DNA of 64,000 bases from Escarpia spicata (GCA_963995525.1 OZ023205.1:54418663-54482662); one strand, 5' to 3'. Positions 38,352 through 50,482 are shown, counted from the first letter of the stretch. Numbers and translations are program-made. The notes: generated from the letters alone by a model not told the origin.

Positions 38352-38825
38352 CCATGCTTATATTTAATTTCACAGGTATGTTACGGGTTGAAGTTGTAGC
38401 AGTAGCATGGACTGGATAACGCGCTATAAAATAACTGATCTTGATAAGATGTTTTCTTTTTATGTGTATGAAATTGCTCACGGTCGAGTGCCCGCAGAGT
38501 GTCGTCGTCGGCGGGATAGTGTAGTGTACGACCGATGCGTCGAAGGTTCGCCCTCAACGCCGTCGGTAGAGTCGTCCGCGGTCGATCCCTGAATGTGGCA
38601 ACACCTGTTACACAAAATAGTTGTTGATCGCTCGCTGGGCGGGTGCACCGAGTGGTATACAGAGCAGGTACCGGAATAGACTCAATCTTGTAGTTAGGAC
38701 GGCTTAGCAGACATGGTATGACATGGAAAACGGTGGTATGGTGCCTCGTTCATGATGCGATGTAGCCAATGGATGCAGATGATATGGCGTAGATGATGAC
38801 GATAGTACGCATCCAGACGATCTAG
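38352..38825. other. Unique non-coding sequence
   Basis: No gene recognised. It ends at the (ATC)n tail of the next LINE. Confidence 0.4.
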
Positions 38826-40765
38826 CTCATCATCATCATCATAATTGTGCATCTGTGGAGTGCCGTGTCCCGTGGTTGGGCGAAGGCCTCAGCATGTCGT
38901 TTCCAAATCTGCCTGTTTTGCGTTATCATCTGACAGATGGTTCCCTTCCCGTACTCGTCTAGTTTGTCTCTCCACCGTCTCGCCGGTCTTCCTCTAGATC
39001 ATTTCACTTCGTAAGGTCTCCAGTTTGTGATACGCGATGTCCATTGATTATCTCGTAGTCTGCCGATGTGCCCTGCCCAGGTCCATTTCTGTCTTCTGAT
39101 TTGTTCATATCACGTCTACGACCTTTGTCTTCTCTCTTACCCAGATGTTTGTTTCTCTCCCCCGATACGTGATGTTTAACATACTTCCTTCCATCTTTGT
39201 TTGTGTGGCTGCTAGCTTGTTCTTTGCTTGGATGGTGAGTGTCCATGTTTCCCCGCCGTATGTCATCACTGGAAGTACGCATGAGTTGAAGACTTGTCTC
39301 TTCAAGCAGGTTCCAAAGTTACCCTTGAAGATGTCGCGGTGTTCGGCGAATGCTGTCCAGCCGGCGGTGATTCTTCTTTGAATCTCATTGTCTTGTTTTT
39401 GTTGGTCTTTGATACTGTATCGTTGTCCCAGATAGACATAGCTTTCAACGCTCTCTATCTGCGTGGTGTTGATATATGTTGGTGTGTCATTTTCTAGCAT
39501 CGCTTTTGTCTTCGAAATGTTCATTTTCAGACCTTTTTTTCCCTTTCATCAGCTAGCTCCTGCAGCATTTGTTTATAGTACTTGCGGTGTAGCAGCGCAT
39601 ATGAGTATGTCGTCGGCGAAGCAAAGATGACTGAGATATTCTCCGTCTATCCTTAAGCCTCTGGTTTCCCAGGTCAGTCTTCGAAATATGCTTTCGAGTG
39701 TTGCCGTAAACAGCTTGGGCGATATTGTGTCACCCTGTCGTACTCGTTTACTGATGTTGATCTTGTTGCTTTCTTTGTGTATATGGACTGTCGGCGAGCT
39801 GTTGGTGTAGCTGTCTTTCAGGAGTTCGATGTACACGTCTTCTATCCCCTTTTCTTGAAGGGAGGTTAGTATTGCTTGAGTTTGCATCGATTCGAAATCC
39901 TTCTCGTAGTCGATAAAAGCGACGCAGAACGGGATATTATATTCCCAGCACTTCTCTTTCAGTTGGTTTACGACGTGTGTGTGGTATGTCGTTGAGTACC
40001 TGCTTCTGAATACTGCTTGCTCTCGTGGTTGGTTTTTGTCGAGTGTCTTCTCTAGCCTATACGTTAGTATCTTTGTGAGTAATTTGTATATGTTTTATAA
40101 CAGACATATCGGTCTGTAGTTCTTTAAGTCTTTCTTGTTTCCCTTCTTGAAGATTATCGCCATCTTTGCGTTTTTCCATGCGGTGAGTATTGTTCTTTCT
40201 GATAAGCATTTACTATCCAGCTTAGCTAGTGTCTTCGAGATGGTATCTTCTCTTGCTTTTAATGTTTCAAGGTTTACATGGTCGTTGCCTGGTGTCTTCC
40301 CATTCTTCATATCTTTTAGCGCTGCTTCCACCTCCCATGGCGTTATCTCTGGTACCTCTTTCGTGTCGGTTTGAATCATGGTACTCTGTTCACTGTCATA
40401 TCTACACTTGGTGGTCTCTTGTTTATCAGCTTCTTCCTTTCAGATTTGACGTCCAGTTTGATGGTTCTCATTGCCATTATGTGGTCACTTCCGATGTTGA
40501 CTTGGTTGATGACAGTTACGCCAGTGACCATGTCTGGCCTGTTTGTCAGGATATAGTCAATTTCGTTCTTCGTTTCTCCATTTGGGCTTTTCCACGTCCA
40601 TCTCCTCCCTGCTTTCTTCTGAAGCATGTTATTCATGATTTTGTACTTTCTTGATGTTGCCATTCTGGAAAGGTGTCGCCTCTTTTGTTTCTCACACCTA
40701 GGCCAAATTTGCCTGTTGCCGTTTCCGAAATGTTTATTCGTTTCCCTACTTGTGCATTTCTAAGG
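38826..40765 (-). mobile_element. RTE-like LINE, 5'-truncated and frame-broken
   Basis: The minus strand encodes an endonuclease-reverse transcriptase: TATGKFGLGVRNKRGD (about 40720), WTWKSPNGETKNEIDYIL and GSDHIM (endonuclease C-terminus, 40660-40470), GKTPGNDHVNLE and IFKKGNKKDLKNYRPI (40320-40100), VRQGDTISPKLF (39750), CFADDILIC (39620), VESYVYLGQ (39440) and MTYGGETWTL (39260). The element ends leftward in an (ATC)n tail (38826-38842) preceded by a conserved block that recurs at 47.1-47.2 kb. Several frame changes (about 40095, 39890, 39530, 39105) and a missing segment near 39890-40090 make it non-functional. Confidence 0.9.
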
Positions 40766-40829
40766 TCTCATCTACGTCGTTGTAGACGTTGTTTTCTTCT
40801 GAATATGATGTTGTTTGTGTCATCGCTGA

Positions 40830-41139
40830 AACTGTCAGAACAATAGGGAAACGACGTGAGAATCGAGCGGGCGCACAGAACAAGCGGAAACAAACACTCG
40901 GGCCAACCGAAGACATTGGTCGTGAAGTTTGAAAGCTTCAAACAACGCGACGTGTATCTCCAGGCCGCCCACAAATAGAAGCCCCGTGGTGTGTATGTAA
41001 ATGAGGATCGTTCACATCGGGTGATGGCGGGACGTAAGGAGCTACTCCCCAAACTGCAAGAGGCAAGGTAGAAGGGCAAGATTGCATATCTCTCCTATGA
41101 CAAACTCGTAGTCAGGGATCGTGGGGATAATAGAACCTA
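40830..41139 (+). pseudogene. C-terminal part of a LINE ORF1
   Basis: A single plus-strand frame reads VRIERAHRTSG, KTLVVKFESFKQRDVYLQAA, GVYVNEDRSHRVMAGRKELL and GKIAYLSYDKLVVR. This is the RRM end and C-terminal domain of a LINE ORF1 protein. Two in-frame TAG codons (after QAAHK and after LQEAR) and a natural stop (TAA) at about 41137-41139 are present. The N-terminal part is missing, cut by the RTE-like LINE to the left. Confidence 0.75.
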
Positions 41140-41193
41140 AGTGTATGCAGTAGAACGATCCACGAACATTGACGATAGTTATCTCAATAGACA

Positions 41194-42060
41194 ATGTCTA
41201 GTAAAGATTTAGCTTTTTCCTGTGTTGATGATGATGATGACTTTGTAGAATTTAATTCAACATCCGATGACAGTACGTTTACCTCTTTAAACTTGCATGC
41301 AATGCGTGACACGTTTTCCGATATTTCTTTTCAACAGTGTGAATATGATGATGACGATGATGATGTTGAAGATAGACCGAGTGGCGCTTTGAATAATTTA
41401 GATCCTGATAATCATTTTTATAATTGTGTACGTACCAATTCAAAATATTACAGCGATGAACAGTTTGTATGCAATGTCAAATCAGAGAGTGACCTATCAT
41501 TTATACATTTTAATGTTAGCAGTTTAAAAAAGAATTTTCAAAACGTTAAGGATTTAATTGATGATATTAAACTATCGTTTGATATCATAGCAATTTCAGA
41601 GACCTGGGCTGATTCTAGCACAATTGGTGATTACTCATTAAATGGATATGAAGTTTTCCGCATTGTAAGATAAAAAGGTAGGTTAATGAAAGATTGACTT
41701 GCAAACTTCGAGCAGTAAAATCAAAGGTGATTGACAATATATTTGAATGTGTCACTGTTGAATTGGACATGAAAAACCACACAAATATAATTGTGAGTTG
41801 TGTCTACAGAACCCCTGGTTCATACATAAACCTATTTTGCGAGAGTATGGAGCAGTTGTTCACTGTTGTCAAGCCAAGTAAATCTATTTTTGTATGTGGT
41901 GATTTTAATATCGATCTACTAAAACAAGATACACACAACGGGACAAAGAGGTTTTTTTTAATGAATGAACTTAATTTCGGTTACAAGTACAAATTAGTGA
42001 ACACCTGTACAATGGATCATAAAACCAGAAGAAAACAAATATTGTATCCGTGGAGATCCT
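41194..42060 (+). pseudogene. N-terminal part of a LINE ORF2 (APE-like endonuclease)
   Basis: Starts with ATG at 41194, 54 bp after the ORF1 stop. An unusual leader rich in Asp (CVDDDDDFVEF and YDDDDDDVED runs) precedes the endonuclease: FIHFNVSSLKKNFQNV, with the Asn that usually binds metal, then IIAISETWAD with the catalytic Glu. After a frame break at about 41673-41694 come IIVSCVYRTPGS and FVCGDFNIDLL. The frame continues to about 42040, then similarity ends; no reverse transcriptase follows. The element stops where minus-strand LINE sequence begins, so its 3' part is lost. Confidence 0.82.
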
Positions 42061-42405
42061 CTAGAAACCCCTAGGGGCTTATAGCGAGGACCACCAGAAC
42101 ATACTAATTTAAAAATAGTTTCCTTATTCCATAAAATTAAAGCATAAAAGTAGGACAGTAAGTTCTTCTGGAAGAAAGTGAATCAATCATCTCAGAGATG
42201 CAGTTAATGTATACACATACATTACTTACAATACATAAATAGAACAGGTTGACTACTAATTAAATTGCACTCATTATAACATAATAATATATAAAGAATA
42301 AATTAACTAATTTTCAAGTAAAACATGAATAAAACTTAATAATTTATGCCATGATAAAATGATGGTATGCTTATGGTTAATTTATAAGGTATGATATTTT
42401 AAAAA
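42061..42405. other. AT-rich spacer between two LINEs
   Basis: No coding. It may include 3' UTR of the minus-strand LINE and an unassigned GC-richer 60-bp piece at 42045-42105. Confidence 0.4.
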
Positions 42406-42592
42406 AATAAGAAGAAGAATTAATTTTATTTTGACAATAACAGCTCTTTGAGTTTCTTCTTAAATTGATTGATGGATACAATTAGTTGTAAGTTTTGAGG
42501 TAGTGCATACCAGATTATTGCTCCTGAATAATTTGTTGTGAATTTCCTTGTGTTTGTTTTTATTTGTTGGATGTAATATGCATTATGGTTTC

Positions 42593-44869
42593 TCAGACAT
42601 TATCTGTTCGCAATAACATTGATGACATATTATCTGGGAGTTGTTTATTTGTTGCTTTATGCATAAAACTACCTAACTGATGTTTGTATATATTATCCAA
42701 TTTTAATAGTTTTAACTTCACGAACAGTGGATTTGAGTGTGCAATATATTGGGATAATGTGATTATCCGAATAGCCTTCTTCTGTAGTATTTTTAGTTTG
42801 CTTAGGTTTGTGCTATGTGAATTTGCCCATAGTAGAGTACAATATTGTAAATGTGATGAAATTAATGCAGTGTAAATAGTTTTCATAAAGAAAATATTTT
42901 AATTTGTTTAGTATTCCTACATTATGTGCTACTGTATTTGATATACTGTCAACATGAGTCTGCCAGGTTAAGTGTTCATCTATAATTATTTTTATTTTGT
43001 TTCTATCTATTTTTATTTCAGCTTTGTCAATACTGTATTTCTTCCCGTTAGTTGTGAATATAATAAAAAAATTCTTTTTTGTGTTTAATGAAAGCTTATT
43101 GGTATGAAACCACATGGAGATTTGTTTAATGGCACATTTACTTCTTCAATAAGTGTGTCAAAGCATGTATGCGCATGAAAAAGACTAATGTCATCTACAA
43201 AAAGTATAGGATTTAAAACATCCGATACATATTCAATATCATTTATATATAGGATGAAGAGTAATGGACCTAATATTGATCCTTGCGGAACTCCGCATGA
43301 GATTTCCTTATATTCTGATTCAGTCTTATTGTACGATACATACTGTTTTCTGTTCTTAAGATAGCTTTTAAACCAGTTGCAGGTAGTACCTCTTACACCA
43401 TAGCATTGAAGTTTTGTTATTAATATATCATGATCTATTGTGTTAAAAGCCTCAAGGTCAAGGAATACACTTATGGTGTACTTTTTATTATCAATGTTAC
43501 TAGATATCAATTGGTGCCATGTATGTAGTATGTGTAGACATGTTGGTTTGCAATTTGTGGTATAATTTGTTGCACAACGTATGGATCTATATTATCACAT
43601 CCACTTGACTTGTTTGAATTTTATGATCTTACTATATTTATTATTTCATTACGGTTAGTGGGTCGACAGAAGAAACTTGCAGTGTTGTTTTTTATATATT
43701 ATGTGGGGTCGTTTCCTGTTTTCGTTAGCTTTGCATTCAGGTTATGACCAATGCTAGTAAAGTAATTGTTGAACTGATCTACACTTAATTTTTTGTTTGC
43801 ACAGTGGGTACCATCAGAAGTAATACACTTTTCATTTATCATAGTCTTTTTGTCCTTTGATTTTAAAAGTTCATTTATGATATGTTTTCCTACCATCTTT
43901 CTTATGTAGGTCAAATTTATCTTTGAAATAGTTTTTCTTTGACTGTCTGATTACATAAGTCAGTTTGTTTTTATAATTTTTATAGATAGTTTCGTTTTCT
44001 GTTGTAGGGTTTTTCTTAAACTTTTTGAATAAGTTATTTTTTTTCTGCATAATGTATTAATATTTTCTGGAGTTGTCATACGTTTGTAAATAGTCGTGTA
44101 TTCTTTTTGATAGTGGTCTGATATGTCATTATATAGAATTCCAGATATTATGGAATATTCATGAATGTTAGTTATAATATTGTCAAACAGTGTTGCTGTG
44201 TGTTGCATGACTCTAGTTGGTTTACTAATTGTTGGGTAGAATGCACTAGTAAACATAGTATGCACAAAGTCTGTTATTTGACTGTTTATATCTGTCTTTA
44301 GTAAGTCGACACTGAAGTCTGCCATTAATATGCATTGTTTCCGTTCATTTGAGATTTTTCGTAATAGGTCCGTGAAATGTTCATTAAAGGTATTAATGTT
44401 GGTATCAGGGGGTTTATACAATGTGCCAATCACAATTTTTATATTGTCGACTTCTATCTCTATAAATAAAGTTTCGCAAGGACTCTCCTCAGAGTTTGTG
44501 CATAAGTCATCTCTTATTCTGAAGTTGAACCTGTCAGAAATATACATGCCGACTCCTCCACCTCTTTTTCCTATTCTTGTTTTTGACAAGAAGGTATATC
44601 CTCATTATCCTGTCATATTATAAATGTTAGTATTTTCCATTGGCTTTAACCAGGTTTCGGTTAGTCCAATACAGTCAAAATTAAAACTTGTTTTATATGC
44701 TTCTACAATTAACTGTTATTGTAGAGAGGGTATTATTTCTACTTAGTTTACTTTGCAAGTTATGGAGCTCAGAATCGGTATAGTAATTACAGTCATTTAA
44801 ACAATGTTGTAAATTGACTAGTTGGTCATCAGTGTCAAGTATATAGCACAAGTCCCTTTCGTAGGCCAT
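42593..44869 (-). pseudogene. ORF2 of the 42.4-45.8 kb LINE, with RT deletion
   Basis: ATG at 44869. The endonuclease includes GLTETWLKP, GGGVGMYIS, IGTLYKPPDT and MADFSVDLL, where the family has GDFN; the metal-binding Asn is Ser. It then reads FDNIITN and YNDISDH (44130). A linker runs to SSGCDNIDPYVV (about 43620). There the expected reverse-transcriptase fingers (the block ending in NYRPIS and QYGFR) are absent. The frame resumes at ISVFLDLEAFNTIDHD, then VPQGSILGPLLFILYIND, and FVDDISLF in place of FADDT. The C-terminus continues in another frame to 42593. Stops occur near 44670 and 43620. The enzyme cannot work. Confidence 0.85.
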
Positions 44870-44912
44870 TTCAAATCCGAATGACTAGTGTGTTTCCTCT
44901 ACGCCAGTTCCT

Positions 44913-45747
44913 TTATCGTCTGCACCGATCGCGGAGGTTCAGTAGGCCATGCTCGTTCACGATTGTTACTTTTCTCCCGTTGCTAAGGAGGCACACGATT
45001 CTTCCACCAAGTGTCCATGTAGCTACAATACCTTCAACGGTGCGTGCATTCTGCAACAGTTCCGTGTGTCTTTTCGTAAGATTCTAGGTAATGACAAATC
45101 TCGTACCTTTCAACTTTCTTTTTGCGCCGAATGTCGCCCGTCTTGTGTCGTAGGATGTTAGCTTCACAGTAATCGGCCGAGGCTTCGTGCTCGTGCTGTT
45201 GGTGTTCGCGGTGTGACCGAGGCGATGATTGCGGTCGATGCAATCCCTAGTCAGTTTCAGGCCCAACTTGTCGTTGCATACCGACAAAACGGCCTTGTCA
45301 GTGTCATCCTGTCCGAAGGCAGTTTCTACGACTGTACTGTTCCTGAGCGCCGCTATCATCCCTAAGATCAGCGTTCGCCCGCTCCAAGTCAGCGACTCGC
45401 TTTTCCAGTCCACGGACAGCATCGTTCGTGCGGCTTCGGTCAATCCCGCATGATTCGTAAACTTCTTGTTTGATGCGATCAAGGACTCCGTGTTCTACAA
45501 TAGAGTCCATCAGCTTGTCGTTGAAGTCCGAATTTACGGTGATCTTTTGGATAATTGCTTCGGTAACAGCAGCCACGATTGTCTGCATCACACCAGAGTC
45601 ATTTTGCAGTAGGCTGAGGATGGCAGTCTTCACATTTTCATGGACGAGGTCCACGATCGCGCCATCTTGGGTGTCCACTTTCGCTGGGGCAGGCGAGGTC
45701 TTTGTTTCGTTTCTTCGTGTTGTCTTCTTGTAACTTTTCCCAACCAT
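44913..45747 (-). pseudogene. ORF1 of the 42.4-45.8 kb LINE
   Basis: ATG at 45747. A basic N-terminus is followed by helical segments, a heptad coiled coil (VRGLEKRVADLERANADL) and the phrase EQYSRRNCLR that opens the RRM-like domain. After a frame change at about 45310-45370 come LKLTRDCIDRNHRLGH, ITVKLTSYDTRRATF and KLKGTRFVIT, an in-frame TAG, and NLTKRHTELLQNAR. It ends at TAA 44913-44915. This is a typical LINE ORF1 protein (RNA-binding chaperone of the retrotransposition RNP). Two defects make this copy inactive. Confidence 0.82.
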
Positions 45748-45853
45748 ACCTATAATAGTCTGTTCGGTGTTAATTTAAGATAACGTCGTTGTAATAAACA
45801 TTCTACGATATCAACGGATTAATGATATTAATACGGATCTTTGCTGTTGTAAA

Positions 45854-46867
45854 TACCGTTTTCTGTTCTTAAGATAGCTTTTAAACCAGTTGCAGGTAGT
45901 ACCTCTTACACCATAGCATTGAAGTTTTGTTATTAATATATCATGATCTATTGTGTTAAAAGCCTCAAGGTCAAGGAATACACTTATGGTGTACTTTTTA
46001 TTATCAATGTTACTAGATATCAATTGGTGCCATGTATGTAGTATGTGTAGACATGTTGGTTTGCAATTTGTGGTATAATTTGTTGCACAACGTATGGATC
46101 TATATTATCACATCCACTTGACTTGTTTGAATTTTATGATCTTACTATATTTATTATTTCATTACGGTTAGTGGGTCGACAGAAGAAACTTGCAGTGTTG
46201 TTTTATATATATTATGTGGGGTCGTTTCCTGTTTTCGTTAGCTTTGCATTCAGGTTATGACCAATGCTAGTAAAGTAATTGTTGAACTGATCTACACTTA
46301 ATTTTTTGTTTGCACAGTGGGTACCATCAGAAGTAATACACTTTTCATTTATCATAGTCTTTTTGTCCTTTGATTTTAAAAGTTCATTTATGATATGTTT
46401 CCTACCATCTTTCTTATGTAGGTCAAATTTATCTTTGAAATAGTTTTTCTTTGACTGTCTGATTACATAAGTCAGTTTGTTTTTATAATTTTTATAGATA
46501 GTTTCGTTTTCTGTTGTAGGGTTTTTCTTAAACTTTTTGAATAAGTTATTTTTTGTCTGCATGATTTATTAATATTTTCTGGAGTTGTCATACGTTTGTA
46601 AATAGTCGTGTATTCTTTTTGATAGTGGTCTGATATGTCATTATATAGAATTCCAGATATTATGGAATATTCATGAATGTTAGTTATAATATTGTCAATC
46701 AGTGTTGCTGTGTGTTGCATGACTCTAGTTGGTTTACTAATTGTTGGGTAGAATGCACTAGTAAACATAGTATGCACAAAGTCTGTTATTTGACTGTTTG
46801 TATCTGTCTTTAGTAAGTCGACACTGAAGTCTGCCATTAATATGCATTGTTTCCGTTCATTTGAGAT
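45854..46867 (-). repeat. Second copy (1.0 kb) of the LINE ORF2 middle region
   Basis: 45854-46867 is collinear with 43341-44355 over about 1014 bp. By eye there are only around ten differences, among them single-base changes at GTCAATCAGTG versus GTCAAACAGTG, a T-run change, and a one-base indel at GTTTCCTACC. It includes the same reverse-transcriptase deletion. Both ends fall inside ORF2, so it is not a normal 5'-truncated insertion. The indel leaves the linker frame open in this copy (46562-46212). Confidence 0.95.
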
Positions 46868-46889
46868 AAACGTCTAGCCAGAAGCGCCA

Positions 46890-47077
46890 CCTAGATTTGT
46901 TGGATTGTATATATGGTTTAGGTCTGTTTCCGTTAATAGTTAGACCGAGTCGAATTACAACAATTACTCTGATAGACAACATATTTACTAATCAAACGAA
47001 TTACTCGGTTAGAACTGGGTTATTAATTAATGACATAAGTGACCATTTGCCTATTTTGCTTTATGTAATTATCACCA
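46890..47077 (+). pseudogene. LINE endonuclease fragment
   Basis: A 61-codon plus-strand frame contains GLFPLIVRPSRITTITLIDN, IFTN and LLINDISDHLPI, the C-terminal third of a LINE APE-like endonuclease with the SDH catalytic motif. The strand is opposite to the copy at its left. Its own flanks give no further coding. Confidence 0.75.
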
Positions 47078-47241
47078 TCTAGAGGAAGACCGGCTAGACG
47101 GCGGAGAGACGAACTAGACGAGCACTGGAAGGGCACGATCTGACAGAGGATGGCGCAAGACAGGCAGATTTGGAAACGACATGCTGAGGTCTTCGCCCAA
47201 CCACGGGACACTACGCCTGCACAATGATGATGATGATGATA
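47078..47241 (+). mobile_element. Extreme 3' end of an RTE-like LINE with (GAT)n tail
   Basis: Reads RGRPARRRRDELDEHW, then a conserved block RQIWKRHAEVFAQP ending in a (GAT)n tail at 47226-47241. The same block and tail end the minus-strand element at 38826-38960, so this is a short 5'-truncated copy of that family, inserted into or next to the endonuclease fragment. Confidence 0.85.
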
Positions 47242-48060
47242 CACAAGCTACTCGGTCGATTTATATCGACCAGCCCCCCTTCAACAACAATGTTAATACT
47301 AGATGTACCAAGCCAACACAGTGTTGGGAAGCCAAAGTCAGTGACAAACTGGAGCTGGGACTAGACGTTCCTCATACAGATGTATTAACGAAATTGTTTC
47401 TTTAAAGAAAATATGATATTCAAATACAAATATATCATTGAATTCAAATATTATCAACGTAAACATATAATTTGTATTCCAGGGATGTCATTACTTCCTT
47501 GATTTGTTTCACGTACCAATTCTCCTCGTGGTGTTATAAAAGACGAATTATGAGTGTATGCAATACCAATCACAATCACAATACTTTATTGTCCCTTGGG
47601 AGGGAAATTCATTTGGAGTTTAGCAGCAATTATTAATGTCTTTGGTGTAATTGGAATAGATAACACCCATCGAACGGAACCTACACTGAACGGTCAGGAA
47701 TTCTCAACAGTTCTTTCCCAGGTTGCGTCACATGACGCATGTCATGTGACACGCTTGTAGCGGACGTGACGAAAGCAGTGAGACACGGCCGACATATTCA
47801 GAGGTGGAACCCAAGGTTGTTTCTTGCGAAGTAAATTATGTTTGCCGAACCGAAGATTTATCATCAAAGAAAAAACGGTGATGTGCTGATATTAATTGAG
47901 CATGACAATGAATATGTTTGTCTTACCACACATGACTTCCCGGACTTTTAACTCATTATTTCACCATACAAATCAACATTCGTCGAGACAGTTTCATATC
48001 TGATGAGTCCCTTCGCAAACTTGTTCCTGTTCTTTCTCGACAAAACTGCTTGTAAAATAT
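47242..48060. other. Unique non-coding sequence
   Basis: A phrase ATACTTTATTGTCCCTTGGGA (near 47580) resembles 3' ends of some non-autonomous retroelements, but I cannot place it. No gene is supported. Confidence 0.35.
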
Positions 48061-48076
48061 AATTGCTTCGTTATCG

Positions 48077-48800
<724 letters not shown>

Positions 48801-49447
48801 TGTACATCAGTGACCCCAATTAGCCGCCATTGATTTCACAGTCCGGTGTCATTCGATGAACGTTGAACGTTGAATATATGGAGTTTCACTTTGAATCCGC
48901 ATGATGAATCCGTTTAATAGAAAAGTGCGTGTAAAAATTATTTTGTGTTTTGTCCCGGATTATAGGCGCTTCCAGGGGGTTGCGGGCAGACCTTGGATTT
49001 TTTTCGCGATATGCCTGCGCTAGAGTGGCGTGCCACCTAGACTGGATCTTTTGAATGTGCCCTCGTCACGTCGTTACGTGGTGGCTCCCATAGGGGTTCT
49101 GAAATTATGAGCGTTGCTGTTAAAAAGAAACCCCCCGTCTACGACAGCGCGATTGCGGAGTGGTAACAGTGGAGTGGTGGTGAAGGTCCGACGGAAAGAG
49201 TACCATCCCCACCACACCATCTTCCGATATCAAGATCTGACAGCGGAGTCGTACCGAAGCTCCGGCTCAGCTCACCCCATATGAATTTGGTTCGGCCGCA
49301 AGTGTTTTTGCGAGCATCAATGGGGTGCAATTGGAGGTTCCACCCCTAGAATACCTTCTCTGGATTCACCCTGCTGATTACAATCATAATTCCGAGATTT
49401 GCACTACAACGTTTGTTGATTTCCAAAGGCTGCAAATGTACGATATC
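48801..49447. other. Unique non-coding sequence left of the palindromic element
   Basis: No gene recognised. A 63-codon minus-strand frame at 49139-49330 has no domain. Confidence 0.4.
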
Positions 49448-50164
49448 CCATGAGTAGTAAAGGAGGTTAAGTACCGCGTATGGTTTGATTATGATGGGAG
49501 GAAGAGGAAAAGTACCCGGATGTAGGTCAAAATCAAGGTCCCGGATGTAGGTCAAGGTCAAAGGTCAAGGTCGCGGATGTAGGTCAAAGTCAAAGTCCCG
49601 GATACATGTCAAAGGTCAAGGTCAAGGTCGGGATGTGTGTCACGGTCATAGTCCCGGATGTATGTCAATGTATGTCAAATGGCGCCGGTGGCGCCACCTG
49701 ACGGATATGTCATGGACCAAAACTTCGCCACCTGTCGGAATTTTTCCGAACGAAAATATTATGACCGGTTGCGCCACTTAGCGGAATTTTTTGTGAACTA
49801 AATATCTGGACCAAAGTTCAGTACTGCCCAAATTCGTGCGTCTTGGTTTGAACATTAGCGCCACCTAGCGGATTTTTTTTCTAATTAAATGTTCGAGTAC
49901 TGTCCAAATTCGTGCGTCTTGGTTTAAATGTTAGCACCACCTGGCGGATTTTTTGTGAACTAAATTCACCTACCGGATAGTTCATGAACTACAAGTGGCG
50001 CCATCTGACGGATAAGTTGTGAACTAAATGTAGAAGTACTGCCAAAATTCGTATCTCTTGCACGCTTGCGTGCAATAGAGCCTCCTAACGGATACTTCAT
50101 GAACCACAAACACCATCCCCTAGTGGACAAGTGAGCGAACCCCATCTTAAAGCATAGGGGAAAT

Positions 50165-50234
50165 CCCTATGCTTTAACATGGGGAAAATCCCCATGTTAA
50201 AGCATAGGGATTTTCCCCATGTTAAAGCATAGGG
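50165..50234. repeat. Nested 20-bp palindromes in the left arm
   Basis: CCCTATGCTTTAACATGGGG (50165-50184) is the exact reverse complement of 50190-50209, with a 5-base loop. A further copy in the second orientation lies at 50215-50234 and a variant at 50140-50159. The right arm has more units of the same motif (about 51870-51985), so these small palindromes vary in number between the arms. Confidence 0.92.
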
Positions 50235-50358
50235 AATGAGTTTGAGTAGAGGAAGAGGAAAAGTACCCGGATGTAGGTATCATCCCCTGTCTCTTGCACG
50301 CTTGCGTGCAATAGAGTCCCCTGACGGATACTTCATGAACCACAAACACCACTTTATG

Positions 50359-50366
50359 TGACGTCA
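50359..50366. promoter_or_regulatory. CRE-type palindrome TGACGTCA upstream of RPA-like frame
   Basis: TGACGTCA at 50359-50366 is a perfect binding site for bZIP factors of the CREB/ATF type. Its mirror is at 51739-51746 in the other arm, 117 bp upstream of that arm's ATG. An E-box CACGTG at 50447-50452 is also mirrored. Position in the leader of the RPA-like frame suggests promoter elements. Function is not shown. Confidence 0.4.
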
Positions 50367-50482
50367 TGATGCAGTGACATCGTTAAAACTCTGCAGTCTG
50401 TGCTTTTGAATTTTCTACTCTACAATCTGTGATCTTTCAGCACGCCCACGTGAACTTTATGTTCTGTTGAACATTTTGGAAG

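Larger units (their letters stand above)
42406..45790 (-). mobile_element. Nearly full-length CR1/L2-group LINE with internally deleted RT
   Basis: The minus strand holds, in order: a putative 5' leader (45790-45748), ORF1 (45747-44913), a 43-bp gap, ORF2 (44869 to about 42593) and an AT-rich 3' UTR to about 42406. The organisation is complete, but both ORFs carry stops or frame changes and part of the reverse transcriptase is missing. A second copy of the ORF2 middle lies immediately upstream at 45854-46867. Confidence 0.8.

Noticed and set aside
41194..47077. 46890-47077 as the continuation of the plus-strand LINE at 41194-42060, split by a 4.9 kb nested insertion
   Set aside because: Attractive at first, because both are plus-strand endonuclease parts. 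However, the 41.2 kb frame already continues past the DFN motif for about 40 codons with plausible sequence covering the same stretch, and no clean junction or target duplication was found.
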